DNA of 27,551 nt, taken from the NCBI GenBank assembly GCA_937908275.1, contig CALERA010000449.1, positions 1 through 27,551 on the forward strand, in the 5' to 3' direction. The stretch comes from an uncultured Desulfarculaceae bacterium (GTDB lineage: Bacteria > Desulfobacterota > Desulfarculia > Desulfarculales > Desulfarculaceae). Positions 1 to 11,674 of this stretch are shown piece after piece; the first letter of the stretch is position 1, and every line of letters starts with the position of its first letter. The position numbers and the translations under genes are program-made. A model generated the notes under the pieces. That model had not been told where the DNA came from and did not search any database. It saw only the letters and a list, made by a program, of their open reading frames with translations.

Positions 1-360
1 GCCTTCACGCTCTTCGAGCGCCTGGAGGCCAAGCTGGAGGCCTACGCCGGCAACCTGCCCCGGGCGGCGGTGGAGCTGGCCAAGGACTGGCGCACCGACA
101 AGCTCCTGCGTCGACTGGAGGCCCTCTTGCTGGCCGCCGACGAGGACCACCTGTTGATGATCTCCGGCCTGGGCGACGTGATCGAGCCGGAGAACGGGGT
201 GGCGGCCATCGGCTCGGGCGGGCCCTTCGCCCTTTCGGCTGCCCGGGCCTTGATGACCCACAGCCAGTTGGACGCCGAGGCCATCGCCCGGGCGTCCCTG
301 GAGATCGCGGCCGACATCTGCATTTACACCAACCGCCAGATCGTGGTGGAGACGCTGTAA
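1..360 (+). CDS. hslV: HslV protease subunit, C-terminal part (5' truncated)
   Basis: This is the last 119 residues of the peptidase subunit of the HslUV (ClpQY) ATP-dependent protease, a two-ring cytoplasmic complex that degrades unfolded and regulatory proteins. The frame is open from the first base, so the start and the N-terminal catalytic threonine lie outside the window. The segment reading DWRTDKLLRRLEALLLAAD, then GDVIEPENGVAAIGSGG and the ending DICIYTNRQIVVETL are typical of the HslV C-terminal half. The stop codon is followed one base later by the hslU start, the usual hslV-hslU operon order, so the two subunits are probably translated together. Full-length members are about 175 residues, so roughly a third is missing. 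Confidence 0.96.
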   Translation, partial: AFTLFERLEAKLEAYAGNLPRAAVELAKDWRTDKLLRRLEALLLAADEDHLLMISGLGDVIEPENGVAAIGSGGPFALSAARALMTHSQLDAEAIARASLEIAADICIYTNRQIVVETL

Positions 361-361
361 G

Positions 362-1729
362 ATGGCCAATCTCACCCCGCGCCAGATCGTGGCCGAGCTT
401 GACAAGTACGTGGTGGGCCAGGCCGACGCCAAGCGCTGCGTGGCCATCGCCCTGCGCAACCGCTGGCGGCGGCAGCAGGTGCCCGAGGAGCTGAAGGACG
501 AGATCGCGCCCAAGAACATCCTGATGATCGGACCCACCGGGGTGGGCAAGACCGAGATCGCCCGCCGCCTGGCCCGCCTGGCCGACGCGCCGTTTTTGAA
601 GGTGGAGGCCAGCAAGTTCACCGAGGTGGGCTACGTGGGCCGGGACGTGGAGTCCATGGTGCGCGACCTGACCGAGTTGGCCATCAACATGGTCAAGGCC
701 CGGGAGCGCGACCTGGTGCGCCAGCGGGCCGAGGAGCTGGCCGAGGAGCGGCTCTTGGACATCCTGTTGCCCCCGCGCCAGCCCGGCGGCGAGCCCGAGG
801 GCGAGCGCCAGCACCTGGAGGTGGTGGGCAAGGGCGAGGACCCCAACCCCACCCGGGCCAAGCTGCGCAAGCTGTTGCAGGAGGGCAAGCTGGCCGAGCG
901 CTACGTGGAGCTGGAGGTGGAGGCCCAGCAGAACCTGCCCATGGTGGAGATCTTCAGCGCCGGGGGCATGGAGGACCTGGACTCCAGCCTGCGCGACATG
1001 CTGGGCGGCATCCTGCCCAAGAAGACCAAGCGCCGCAAGGTCAAGGTGCCCGAGGCCCTGGAGATGCTGGTCAACGAGGAGGCGGCCCGGCTGATCGACA
1101 TGGACCGGGTGATCCAGGAGGCCCTGGCCAAGGTGGAGCAGGAGGGCATCGTCTTTTTGGACGAGATCGACAAGATCGCCGGCCGGGAGATGGGCGGCCG
1201 GGGGCCGGACGTCTCGCGCGAGGGGGTGCAGCGCGACCTGCTGCCCCTGGTGGAGGGCTCCACGGTCACCACCAAGCACGGCATGATCAAGACCGACCAC
1301 GTCTTGTTCATCGCCGCCGGGGCCTTTCATGTCTGCAAGCCCAGCGACCTGATCCCGGAGTTGCAGGGCCGCTTCCCGATCCGGGTGGAGCTGACCGCGC
1401 TGACGGCCGAGGACTTCGTGCGCATCCTGACCGAGCCGGAGAACGCCCTGGTCACGCAGTACACCGCGCTGCTGGCCACCGAGGGCGTGACCCTGAAGTT
1501 CCAGCCCGACGCCATCCAGGCCCTGGCCGAGATCGCCACCCGGGTCAACGAGTCCACCGAGAACATCGGGGCCCGGCGGCTGCACACGGTGATGGAGCGC
1601 CTGCTGGAGGAGGTCTCCTTCGAGGCCCCGGACATGGTGGGCGTGGAGCTGAACATCGACGCCAACTACGTGCGCCTGAAGCTGATGGACATCGCCCAGG
1701 ACAACGACTTGAGCCGGTATATTTTGTAA
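362..1729 (+). CDS. hslU: HslU ATPase subunit of HslUV protease
   Basis: This 455-residue AAA+ ATPase unfolds substrates and threads them into HslV. It begins MANLTPRQIVAELDKYVVGQ, the conserved HslU N-terminus. Walker A (GPTGVGKT) is at about residues 57-64 and Walker B (VFLDEIDK) at about 264-271. Between them lies the variable I-domain (about residues 110-230), which is charged and less conserved. The C-terminal DLSRYIL tail matches the HslU tail that docks into HslV. Length and ends match the family. The gene starts one base after the hslV stop. Immediately downstream the base composition changes sharply to AT-rich, and an unrelated gene separates hslU from argB. Confidence 0.97.
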   Translation: MANLTPRQIVAELDKYVVGQADAKRCVAIALRNRWRRQQVPEELKDEIAPKNILMIGPTGVGKTEIARRLARLADAPFLKVEASKFTEVGYVGRDVESMVRDLTELAINMVKARERDLVRQRAEELAEERLLDILLPPRQPGGEPEGERQHLEVVGKGEDPNPTRAKLRKLLQEGKLAERYVELEVEAQQNLPMVEIFSAGGMEDLDSSLRDMLGGILPKKTKRRKVKVPEALEMLVNEEAARLIDMDRVIQEALAKVEQEGIVFLDEIDKIAGREMGGRGPDVSREGVQRDLLPLVEGSTVTTKHGMIKTDHVLFIAAGAFHVCKPSDLIPELQGRFPIRVELTALTAEDFVRILTEPENALVTQYTALLATEGVTLKFQPDAIQALAEIATRVNESTENIGARRLHTVMERLLEEVSFEAPDMVGVELNIDANYVRLKLMDIAQDNDLSRYIL

Positions 1730-1748
1730 TCTAAATGTGGGGGATATT

Positions 1749-2303
1749 ATGGCAGGAATCGCAAAAGGTGCAATTGTAAAGGCCTCCTTGAAAGGAGTTA
1801 AAAATGCTTTTTCAAAGTATGGCAGTTGGAGTGGAGGAGCATGGCTTGAAAGAGCCCCGGAAGGTTTTTTGCAGTTTGAAGTTGCTGAGGCTTTAAAAGA
1901 AGCTGACTGTGCCTATATTACCCTTGAGGACTCAGTCAAAGATATCATGCGATGGGCATCGTGTAATAATATTGGCAAACCCCCTAAAGTACTTAAAGGC
2001 AGGATTGACATCATCGTCTGGAATAAGGCTCCTAGGCCACTTACATTAGTTGAGGTGAAAAAAGCTCAAGGTAATAAATCACTGAACTCAGACGCACAAA
2101 GAATCAGAACTATCCTCGGTAAGTGCCCTGGTATTCGTTTCGGGATAGCGGTTGCATATAGCTACGCAAAAAGTAAAAATGTTTTAGAGAATAGGTTTAA
2201 ACAAATAGCTGAAGAAATCAATGGCAAGTTAGAGGATTGGGATGTTGAAAATAAGGATGGTTCCTTCTGGGGGGGGGCTGTTTTTTCGTTGAAGGCTAAT
2301 TAA
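1749..2303 (+). CDS. AT-rich foreign gene, putative PD-(D/E)XK nuclease-like protein
   Basis: This 184-residue protein was not recognised as a named family. The ATG at 1749 is chosen because a GGGGGA ribosome-binding site lies just upstream; a GTG at 1737 would add four residues. The core GRIDIIVWN, then LTLVEVKKAQ, fits the PD-(D/E)XK nuclease fold: D87, then E102-x-K104 at the end of the next beta strand, with E44 in an upstream helix (PEGFLQFEVAEAL) as the possible first acidic residue. Restriction and repair nucleases share this layout, but so do inactive relatives. The gene is strikingly AT-rich with AT-ending codons, unlike the GC-rich hslU and argB on either side, which indicates recent transfer. 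No transposase or partner gene is next to it. The nuclease assignment is inference from motif spacing. Confidence 0.6.
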   Translation: MAGIAKGAIVKASLKGVKNAFSKYGSWSGGAWLERAPEGFLQFEVAEALKEADCAYITLEDSVKDIMRWASCNNIGKPPKVLKGRIDIIVWNKAPRPLTLVEVKKAQGNKSLNSDAQRIRTILGKCPGIRFGIAVAYSYAKSKNVLENRFKQIAEEINGKLEDWDVENKDGSFWGGAVFSLKAN

Positions 2304-2323
2304 GTATTAAGGACTTTTGAAGT

Positions 2324-3220
2324 ATGACCGACCAGGCCAATCTGCGCGCCCAAACCCTGATCGAGGCGCTGCCCTACATGCGCTCCTTCCAGGGGCAGAC
2401 CGTGGTGATCAAGTACGGCGGCCACGCCATGGTGGACGACGACCTGAAGCGCTCGTTCGCGCTCAACGTCATCCTGCTGCGCACGGTGGGCATCTACCCG
2501 GTGATCGTGCACGGCGGCGGCCCCCAGATCAACCGTCTGCTCAAGGAGCTCAACATCGCCTCCGAGTTCGTGGACGGCATGCGGGTGACCACGCCGGAGA
2601 TCATGGACGTGGTGCAGATGGTGCTCCTGGGCCAGGTCAACACCTCCATCGTGAGCCTGATCAACCAGAACGGCGGCCGGGCGGTGGGGCTCTCGGGCCA
2701 TGACGGCGACCTGCTGCGGGCCAGCCGGATGCAGATGGCCCGGGGCGCGGTGGGCAACCAGCCCCCGGAGATCGTGGACATCGGCCTGGTGGGCGAGCCG
2801 GAGAAGGTCAACCCCCAGGTGCTGCGCACCCTGGAGCACGGCCAGTTCATCCCGGTCATCGCCCCGGTGGGGGTGGGGCCGGAGGGCGAGTCGCTGAACA
2901 TCAACGCCGACCTGGTGGCGGCGGCCATCGCCGCCGGCCTGCGGGCCAGCAAGTTGATATTGTTGACCGACACCCGGGGGGTGCTGGACGGCCAGGGCAA
3001 CCTGCTGCACGAGCTGACCCCGCCCCAGGTGGGCGAGCTGATGGAGATCGGCATCATCAAGGGCGGCATGATCCCCAAGGTGAGCTGCTGCCTGGAGGCC
3101 CTGGAGGCCGGCGTGGATCGGGCCCACATCATCGACGGCCGGGTGCCCAACGCGCTGTTGTTGGAGATTTTCACCGATCAGGGAGTGGGCACCGTGTTCC
3201 GCTCGGATTGGAAGGCCTAG
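2324..3220 (+). CDS. argB: Acetylglutamate kinase
   Basis: The 298-residue enzyme phosphorylates N-acetylglutamate, the second step of arginine synthesis. The phosphate-binding KYGGHAM is at residues 30-36 and HGGGP at 63-67, both classic for the amino-acid kinase fold, and the C-terminal GGMIPKVSCCLEAL is also conserved. About 25 residues precede the first beta strand. Such an N-terminal helix is characteristic of arginine-inhibited, hexameric forms and is lacking in the shorter E. coli enzyme, so feedback inhibition by arginine is likely (inference). The start is supported by AAGGA at 2309-2313. The 5' leader lies in the AT-rich DNA that came with the upstream foreign gene. argD follows after a 229-base gap. 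Confidence 0.97.
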   Translation: MTDQANLRAQTLIEALPYMRSFQGQTVVIKYGGHAMVDDDLKRSFALNVILLRTVGIYPVIVHGGGPQINRLLKELNIASEFVDGMRVTTPEIMDVVQMVLLGQVNTSIVSLINQNGGRAVGLSGHDGDLLRASRMQMARGAVGNQPPEIVDIGLVGEPEKVNPQVLRTLEHGQFIPVIAPVGVGPEGESLNINADLVAAAIAAGLRASKLILLTDTRGVLDGQGNLLHELTPPQVGELMEIGIIKGGMIPKVSCCLEALEAGVDRAHIIDGRVPNALLLEIFTDQGVGTVFRSDWKA

Positions 3221-3253
3221 GCATGGACCGGCCCAGGCCAGGGTTCATGACCG

Positions 3254-3273
3254 CCGCGCCGGGGTTGGCGCGG
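3254..3273 (+). other. Intergenic hairpin after argB
   Basis: Perfect inverted repeat CCGCGCC-N6-GGCGCGG, 34 bases after the argB stop. There is no T-run, so it is not a standard intrinsic terminator. The same two arms with a 6-base loop recur just after argF at 5578-5597. Confidence 0.6.
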
Positions 3274-3284
3274 AAGGCAGGCTC

Positions 3285-3307
3285 GGGGGTGCGCGTTGCC
3301 CACCCCC
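3285..3307 (+). other. Second intergenic hairpin in the argB-argD gap
   Basis: Inverted repeat GGGGGTG / CACCCCC with a 9-base loop. It lies between the hairpin at 3254-3273 and the large palindrome at 3389-3424. Role unknown; it could take part in alternative leader folds ahead of argD. Confidence 0.45.
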
Positions 3308-3388
3308 ATGGCCGACGACCGCTCGCCGCTTGCACGACTGAGATTATTTCGGCGAAATCGCCTAATTAGGCCTTTTAGGAGGGGGCGC

Positions 3389-3424
3389 GGGGGAACCCTT
3401 TTGGGCCCCCAAAAGGGTTCCCCC
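3389..3424 (+). repeat. Large perfect palindrome upstream of argD
   Basis: Two perfect 17-base arms (GGGGGAACCCTTTTGGG and its reverse complement) are separated by two C bases. The structure ends 25 bases before the argD start and just ahead of its AAGG ribosome-binding site. It lacks a following T-run. It could be an intergenic palindromic repeat, an mRNA stabiliser or part of an attenuator. A smaller perfect palindrome, CCTAATTAGG, lies at 3361-3370, and the short overlapping inverted repeats just 5' of it (ATTTC/GAAAT and GGCG/CGCC) are mutually exclusive. Confidence 0.8.
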
Positions 3425-3449
3425 GTCCTGACCCGTAAGGAGCGCTATC

Positions 3450-4646
3450 ATGAGCGAAACAGCGGCGCGGATGATCGACCGGATGGTGATGAACACCTAC
3501 GGCCGGACCCAAGTGACTTTCGTGGACGGCTCGGGCTGCCAGTTGACCGACGACCAGGGCAAGACCTACCTGGACTTCCTGGCAGGGATCGCGGTCTGCA
3601 ACCTGGGCCACGCCCATCCCGGGGTGGCCGAGGCCATCTGCCAGCAGGCCAAGCGCCTGGTTCACGTGTCCAACCTGTACTACACCGAACCCCAGGCCCG
3701 GGTGGCCCAGCTTTTGGTGGAGAACTGCTTCGCGGACCGGGTGTTCTTTTGCAACTCAGGGGCCGAGGCCAACGAGGGCGCCCTGAAGCTGGCCCGGCTG
3801 TGGGGCAAGGAGCGGCTTCAGGGAGCCCACGCGGTGATCGTGATGGAGAACTCCTTCCACGGCCGCACCCTGGCCACCCTCTCGGCCACCGGCCAGAACA
3901 AGGTCCAGGCCGGGTATGACCCCCTGGTGCAGGAGTTCCGTCGCGCGCCCTTTGGCGATCTGGAGGCGGTGAAAGCCATCTTTGACCAGCGGGTCTGCGC
4001 GGTGCTCTGCGAGCCGGTGCTGGGCGAGGGCGGGGTGGTGATCCCCCCGGCGGGCTTCCTGGCCGGATTGCGGGAGCTTTGCGACCAGCACGGCGCGTTG
4101 TTGATCTTCGATGAGATCCAGACCGGCCTGGGGCGCACCGGCCAGCTCTTCGCCCACCAGGGCTTCGGGATCACTCCGGACGTGATGACCCTGGCCAAGG
4201 CCCTGGCCAACGGCCTGCCGGCCGGGGCGGTGCTGGCCCGGGAGGAGGTGGCCGGCCTCTTCCATCCCGGCAGCCACGCCACCACCTTCGGGGCCGGACC
4301 GGTGGTGATGGCCGCGGCGGCGGTGGTGCTGGAAACCCTGACCGCGCCGATGTTCCTGGAACTGGTGCGGGAGACCGGCGACTACTTCCTGGCTAAGCTT
4401 GGCGAACTGGCCGGGCGCTTCCCGGCGGTGGTGGCTGGAGTGCGGGGTCTGGGCATGATGCTGGGCCTGGAGCTGACCCTGCCCGGCGCGCCCCTGGTCA
4501 AGCGGCTGATGGAGCTGGGCTTCGTGGTCAACTGCACCCAGGAGAAGGTGCTGCGCTTCCTGCCGCCCCTGACCGTGACGCCCCAGGAGATCGACGCCCT
4601 CATTGCGGCCCTGGCCGAGGTGCTGGCCGCCCCGCCCCGGGAGTGA
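3450..4646 (+). CDS. argD: Acetylornithine aminotransferase
   Basis: The 398-residue PLP enzyme converts N-acetylglutamate semialdehyde to N-acetylornithine; relatives can also serve lysine synthesis as succinyl-DAP aminotransferase. The sequence FCNSGAEANEGALKLARLWG, the DEIQTGLGRTG loop near residue 221 and the PLP lysine in MTLAKALANGLP near residue 250 define the class-III acetylornithine aminotransferases. The ATG at 3450 has AAGGAG at 3437-3442. Because the DAP pathway encoded downstream uses DapL, no extra DapC role is needed here. The stop is TGA at 4644-4646, nine bases before the argF ATG. Confidence 0.96.
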   Translation: MSETAARMIDRMVMNTYGRTQVTFVDGSGCQLTDDQGKTYLDFLAGIAVCNLGHAHPGVAEAICQQAKRLVHVSNLYYTEPQARVAQLLVENCFADRVFFCNSGAEANEGALKLARLWGKERLQGAHAVIVMENSFHGRTLATLSATGQNKVQAGYDPLVQEFRRAPFGDLEAVKAIFDQRVCAVLCEPVLGEGGVVIPPAGFLAGLRELCDQHGALLIFDEIQTGLGRTGQLFAHQGFGITPDVMTLAKALANGLPAGAVLAREEVAGLFHPGSHATTFGAGPVVMAAAAVVLETLTAPMFLELVRETGDYFLAKLGELAGRFPAVVAGVRGLGMMLGLELTLPGAPLVKRLMELGFVVNCTQEKVLRFLPPLTVTPQEIDALIAALAEVLAAPPRE

Positions 4647-4654
4647 GGATAGCC

Positions 4655-5572
<918 letters not shown>

Positions 5573-5577
5573 GGATT

Positions 5578-5597
5578 CCGCGCCCCTACCGGCGCGG
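5578..5597 (+). other. Hairpin after argF, same stem as after argB
   Basis: CCGCGCC-N6-GGCGCGG begins 6 bases after the argF stop and repeats the stem at 3254-3273 exactly, with a different loop. No T-run follows. It may mark transcript ends or protect the 3' end of upstream message. Confidence 0.55.
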
Positions 5598-5661
5598 ATG
5601 ACGGCGGATTGCTTGCAATAAACGGTCGTCGCGCCAACCGCGCCCGGCCGAGAGCTAACCA

Positions 5662-5697
5662 GGCGCGGCGGCCCGGGATGGACCGGGCCGCCACGCC
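5662..5697 (+). other. Strong hairpin upstream of argG
   Basis: Core arms GGCGGCCCGG (5667-5676) and CCGGGCCGCC (5683-5692) are perfect with loop GATGGA; four more pairs extend the stem past one mismatch. Five T bases come about ten bases later, so it is terminator-like but with a poorly placed T-run. It could be an attenuator controlling argGH. Confidence 0.6.
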
Positions 5698-5738
5698 CCC
5701 GACTTTTTCCCCGATGCTTCCCTGGCTGGAAAAAAACG

Positions 5739-6962
<1,224 letters not shown>

Positions 6963-6978
6963 GCCCGGAACCAGGACC

Positions 6979-8363
<1,385 letters not shown>

Positions 8364-8382
<19 letters not shown>

Positions 8383-9434
8383 TGTGGGCGGCCCTCCGGG
8401 GCCTGATCCTGGTGGCGGTGCTGGTCCTGGCGGCCGGTCTGCCGGGCTGCGGCGTCAAGTCGCCGCCCTTGGCCTCCACCATGGTGGCGCCCATGGCGGT
8501 GCCGGACCTCAAGGCCCGGGCCGTGACCGAGGGCGTGGAGCTGAGCTTCAGCGTGCCGGGCGAGGAAAACCCCAATTTCTTCATCCGCGAGGCCCGCCTG
8601 TACTACGGCTATCTGCCCATCACCGGCGATCCCGAGTGCCCGCCGTGCCCGCCCCGCCTGCGCGAATACCGGGTGCTGGAGGTGGCCAAGCAGCTCAAGC
8701 CGGGCGAGGCCGGCCAGTTCACCTACCTGGATCGCCAGGCCCCCATGGACATGATGGCGGTCTACCGGGTGCAACTGGTGGACGCGCGCGGCCGCGCGGG
8801 CAAGGAATCCGGCTACGCCCGGGCGGTGCGGGCCACCGCTCCCCAGGCGCCCCAGGGTCTGCGGGTGGTCCAGGGCGATGGCCAGGTCAGCCTGACCTGG
8901 CAGCCGGTGACCCTGCTGGCCGATGGCCGGCCGGCCCCGGAGGCCCCGGGCTACATCCTCTACCGCCAGGGTCCCGAGGGCGAGCGCGCCCTGAACGAGC
9001 GCCCCATGACCAAGCCCGAATTGGTGGACAAGAGCCTGAGCCTGGGCCAGGTCTACCGCTACCGGGTGGCGGCGGTGCGCGAGATCAACGGCTCCCTGAT
9101 CGAGGGCCTGCCGGGACCCTGGGTTTCGGCCAGCGCCCTGGACCAGACCGCGCCCAGCCCACCCAGCGGCCTGGTGGGGGCCAGCTTCGCCGACGGCATC
9201 TACCTGCGCTTCACCCCCAGCCCGGAGCCGGACACCGCCGGCTATTTCGTGGAGCGGGCCACGGCCAAGGCCGGACCCTTCAGCCGGATGAACGCCAAGC
9301 CCCTGGTGGAGAACACCTTCGTGGACAAGGCGGTCAAGCTGGGCTCGGTCTACTACTATCGCGTCCTGGCGGTGGACGAGGCCGGCAACCTGGGCCAGCC
9401 CAGCCCGGCGGTGGAAGTCAAGCAGCAACCCTAA
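8364..9434 (+). CDS. Lipoprotein with fibronectin type III-like domains
   Basis: This 356-residue protein has a lipoprotein signal: positive N-terminus, hydrophobic stretch at about residues 11-25, and lipobox LPGC with C29 as the lipidated cysteine. The rest reads as three beta-rich repeats of fibronectin type III style, roughly residues 40-150, 155-255 and 260-350. The last two have an LTW or LRF strand, GYxxYRQ or GYFVERA, and YRYRVAAV or YYYRVLAV. It is therefore expected to sit at the cell envelope and bind something. No catalytic motif was seen. The ATG at 8364 has GAGGAAG just upstream within argH, so translation is probably coupled to argH. Its place between the arginine and lysine genes gives no clear clue to its job. 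Confidence 0.85.
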
Positions 9435-9462
9435 CCCCCCACGGGGCGAGACAGCGGACGTC

Positions 9463-10719
9463 ATGCATCATTTCGCGTACAAGGACGGCGAGCTTTTCGC
9501 CGAGCAGGTCAGCCTGAGGGAGATCGCCCGCCAGGTGGGCACCCCGGCCTATGTCTACTCCCAGGCCACCCTGACCCGGCACTTCCAGGCCTTCAGCCAG
9601 GCCTTCGCCGGGCTGGACGCCCTGGTTTGCTACGCGGTCAAGGCCAACACCAGCCAGGCCATCATGGCGCTGTTCGCCAGCCTGGGCGGCGGGGCGGACA
9701 TCGTCAGCGGCGGCGAGCTCTGGCGGGCCATCCAGGCCGGGGTGGACCCGGCGCGCATCGTCTATTCCGGAGTGGGCAAGACCGAGGCCGAGATGGAGGC
9801 CGCGCTCAAGGCCGGCATCCTGATGTTCAACCTGGAGAGCATCGAGGAGATGAAGGTCCTGGACCGGGTGGCCGGCAACCTGGGCCTGAAGGCCCCGGTC
9901 AGCTTCCGGGTCAACCCGGACGTGGACGCCCAGACCCATCCCAAGATCACCACCGGTTTGTCCAAGAACAAGTTCGGCCTGGACGTGGAGCTGGCCTTCG
10001 CGCAATACCAGGTCCTGGCCGGGATGCCCAACCTGACCATCAAGGGCGTGAGCTGCCACATCGGCAGCCAGCTCACCGACGTGCGCCCCTTTGCCGACGC
10101 CCTGGAGCGGGTCTCGGTCCTGGTGGAGCGCCTGCGCGCGGCCGGGATCAAGCTGGAGGTGCTGGACCTGGGCGGCGGCCTGGGCATCACCTACGCCCAG
10201 GAGAACCCGCCGGGGCCGGACCAGTACGCCGCGGCCCTGACCGACCAGGTGCGCAAGCTGGACATGCGCCTGGTGCTGGAGCCGGGGCGGGTGCTGGTGG
10301 GCAACGCCGGCTTGCTGCTCTGCCAGGTCCACTACACCAAGCAGACCCCGGTCAAGCGCTTCGTGATCGTGGACGGGGCCATGAACGCCCTGATCCGCCC
10401 CAGCTTCTACGACTCCTACCACGCCATCTGGCCGGTGAACCAGCAGCCCGGCGCGGAGCCGGTGGTGGCCGACGTGGTCGGCCCCATCTGCGAGACCGGC
10501 GACTACCTGGCCCGGGACCGCGAGTTGCCGCCGTTTCGGCGCGGCGACCTGATGGCGGTGATGAGCGCCGGGGCCTATGGCTTCGCCATGAGCAGCAACT
10601 ACAACTCCCGGCCCCGGGCGGCCGAGGTCCTGGTCCACGGCGACCGCTACAGCGTGATCCGGGCGCGGGAGACCCTGGAGGACCTGATCCGGGGCGAGCG
10701 CCGGCCGGAGTGGATGTGA
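9463..10719 (+). CDS. lysA: Diaminopimelate decarboxylase
   Basis: The 418-residue PLP enzyme converts meso-diaminopimelate to lysine. The PLP lysine is K60 in CYAVKANTS, GGGLGITY near residue 238 binds the cofactor phosphate, and GPICETGDYLARDREL and SAGAYGFAMSSNYN are conserved fold-III decarboxylase segments. Length is normal. It opens a close run of lysine genes: dapF starts one base after its stop. In this genome the enzyme draws on the same diaminopimelate pool used for peptidoglycan. Confidence 0.97.
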   Translation: MHHFAYKDGELFAEQVSLREIARQVGTPAYVYSQATLTRHFQAFSQAFAGLDALVCYAVKANTSQAIMALFASLGGGADIVSGGELWRAIQAGVDPARIVYSGVGKTEAEMEAALKAGILMFNLESIEEMKVLDRVAGNLGLKAPVSFRVNPDVDAQTHPKITTGLSKNKFGLDVELAFAQYQVLAGMPNLTIKGVSCHIGSQLTDVRPFADALERVSVLVERLRAAGIKLEVLDLGGGLGITYAQENPPGPDQYAAALTDQVRKLDMRLVLEPGRVLVGNAGLLLCQVHYTKQTPVKRFVIVDGAMNALIRPSFYDSYHAIWPVNQQPGAEPVVADVVGPICETGDYLARDRELPPFRRGDLMAVMSAGAYGFAMSSNYNSRPRAAEVLVHGDRYSVIRARETLEDLIRGERRPEWM

Positions 10720-10720
10720 G

Positions 10721-11614
10721 ATGACCCGCAAGCTCCAGGCGCTCCAGGCCCTGCACGGCCTGAAGTTCGCCAAGATGAATGGCAGCGGCAACGACTTCGT
10801 GCTGCTGGACAATCGTGTCGCCGGCATCGACCCGGAGCTGATGCCGGCCCTGGCCCGGGGCCTCTGCGCCCGGGGGCGCTCGGTGGGGGCCGACGGCTTG
10901 ATAATCCTTGAGCCCTCGGATAGAGTTGACCCCCGCTTGGGCCGGGTGGATTTCCGCTGGCATTTCTACAACGCCGACGGGTCCAGCGCCGAGATGTGCG
11001 GCAATGGCGGACGCTGCGCGGCCCGCTTCGCCCTGGATCGCGGCCTGGCCGGCCCGGCCATGGTCTTCGACACCATCGCCGGCCCCATCCGGGCCTGGGT
11101 GGACGGGGTCACGGTCAAGCTGGAGATGGTGCCTCCGGGCGGGGCCTATGGCGGCCTGGCCCTCGAAGGCCCGAGCGGGCCGCTGGAGCTGGCCGGCATC
11201 AACACCGGGGTGCCCCACGCGGTGGTGGCGGTGGAGGACCTGGAGTCCACCCCGGTGCGCGAGCTGGGGCGCTTCCTGCGTTTCCACCAGCATTTCGCCC
11301 CGGCCGGCACCAACGTGAACTTCGTGCGCGGCCAGGAGGACGAGCTCTGGGTGCGCACCTATGAGCGCGGGGTGGAGGACGAGACCCTGGCCTGCGGCAC
11401 CGGCGCGGTGGCCTCGGCCCTGATGGCCGGGCAGTGGGGCTGGCTGCGGTCCCCGGTCACGGTGCGGGTGCGCTCCGGCGAGCGGCTCAAGGTTTATTAC
11501 AGTGTCGAGGGGGGGCAATTCAAGGAAGTGTTCCTGGAGGGCGCGGCCTCGTATGTCTATGAGGCCGAGCTGAACCGGGAAGCCTTCGCCTGGATGACGT
11601 TCCAGGCGGGATAG
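10721..11614 (+). CDS. dapF: Diaminopimelate epimerase
   Basis: The 297-residue cofactor-independent epimerase turns LL-diaminopimelate into the meso form. Both catalytic cysteines are visible: in MCGNGGRCA near residue 92 and in ACGTGAVAS near residue 225. The family start motif, KMNGSGNDFV, begins at residue 18, so about 14 residues precede the usual start. The nearest alternative start codon was not obvious, and the ATG at 10721 directly abuts the lysA stop, consistent with coupled translation. Confidence 0.96.
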   Translation: MTRKLQALQALHGLKFAKMNGSGNDFVLLDNRVAGIDPELMPALARGLCARGRSVGADGLIILEPSDRVDPRLGRVDFRWHFYNADGSSAEMCGNGGRCAARFALDRGLAGPAMVFDTIAGPIRAWVDGVTVKLEMVPPGGAYGGLALEGPSGPLELAGINTGVPHAVVAVEDLESTPVRELGRFLRFHQHFAPAGTNVNFVRGQEDELWVRTYERGVEDETLACGTGAVASALMAGQWGWLRSPVTVRVRSGERLKVYYSVEGGQFKEVFLEGAASYVYEAELNREAFAWMTFQAG

Positions 11615-11674
11615 GACCCGGCGGTCGCGCCAGCGGCCGGCGGGATGTGGCCCAGATCGGCAAAGGAGAAGCTC

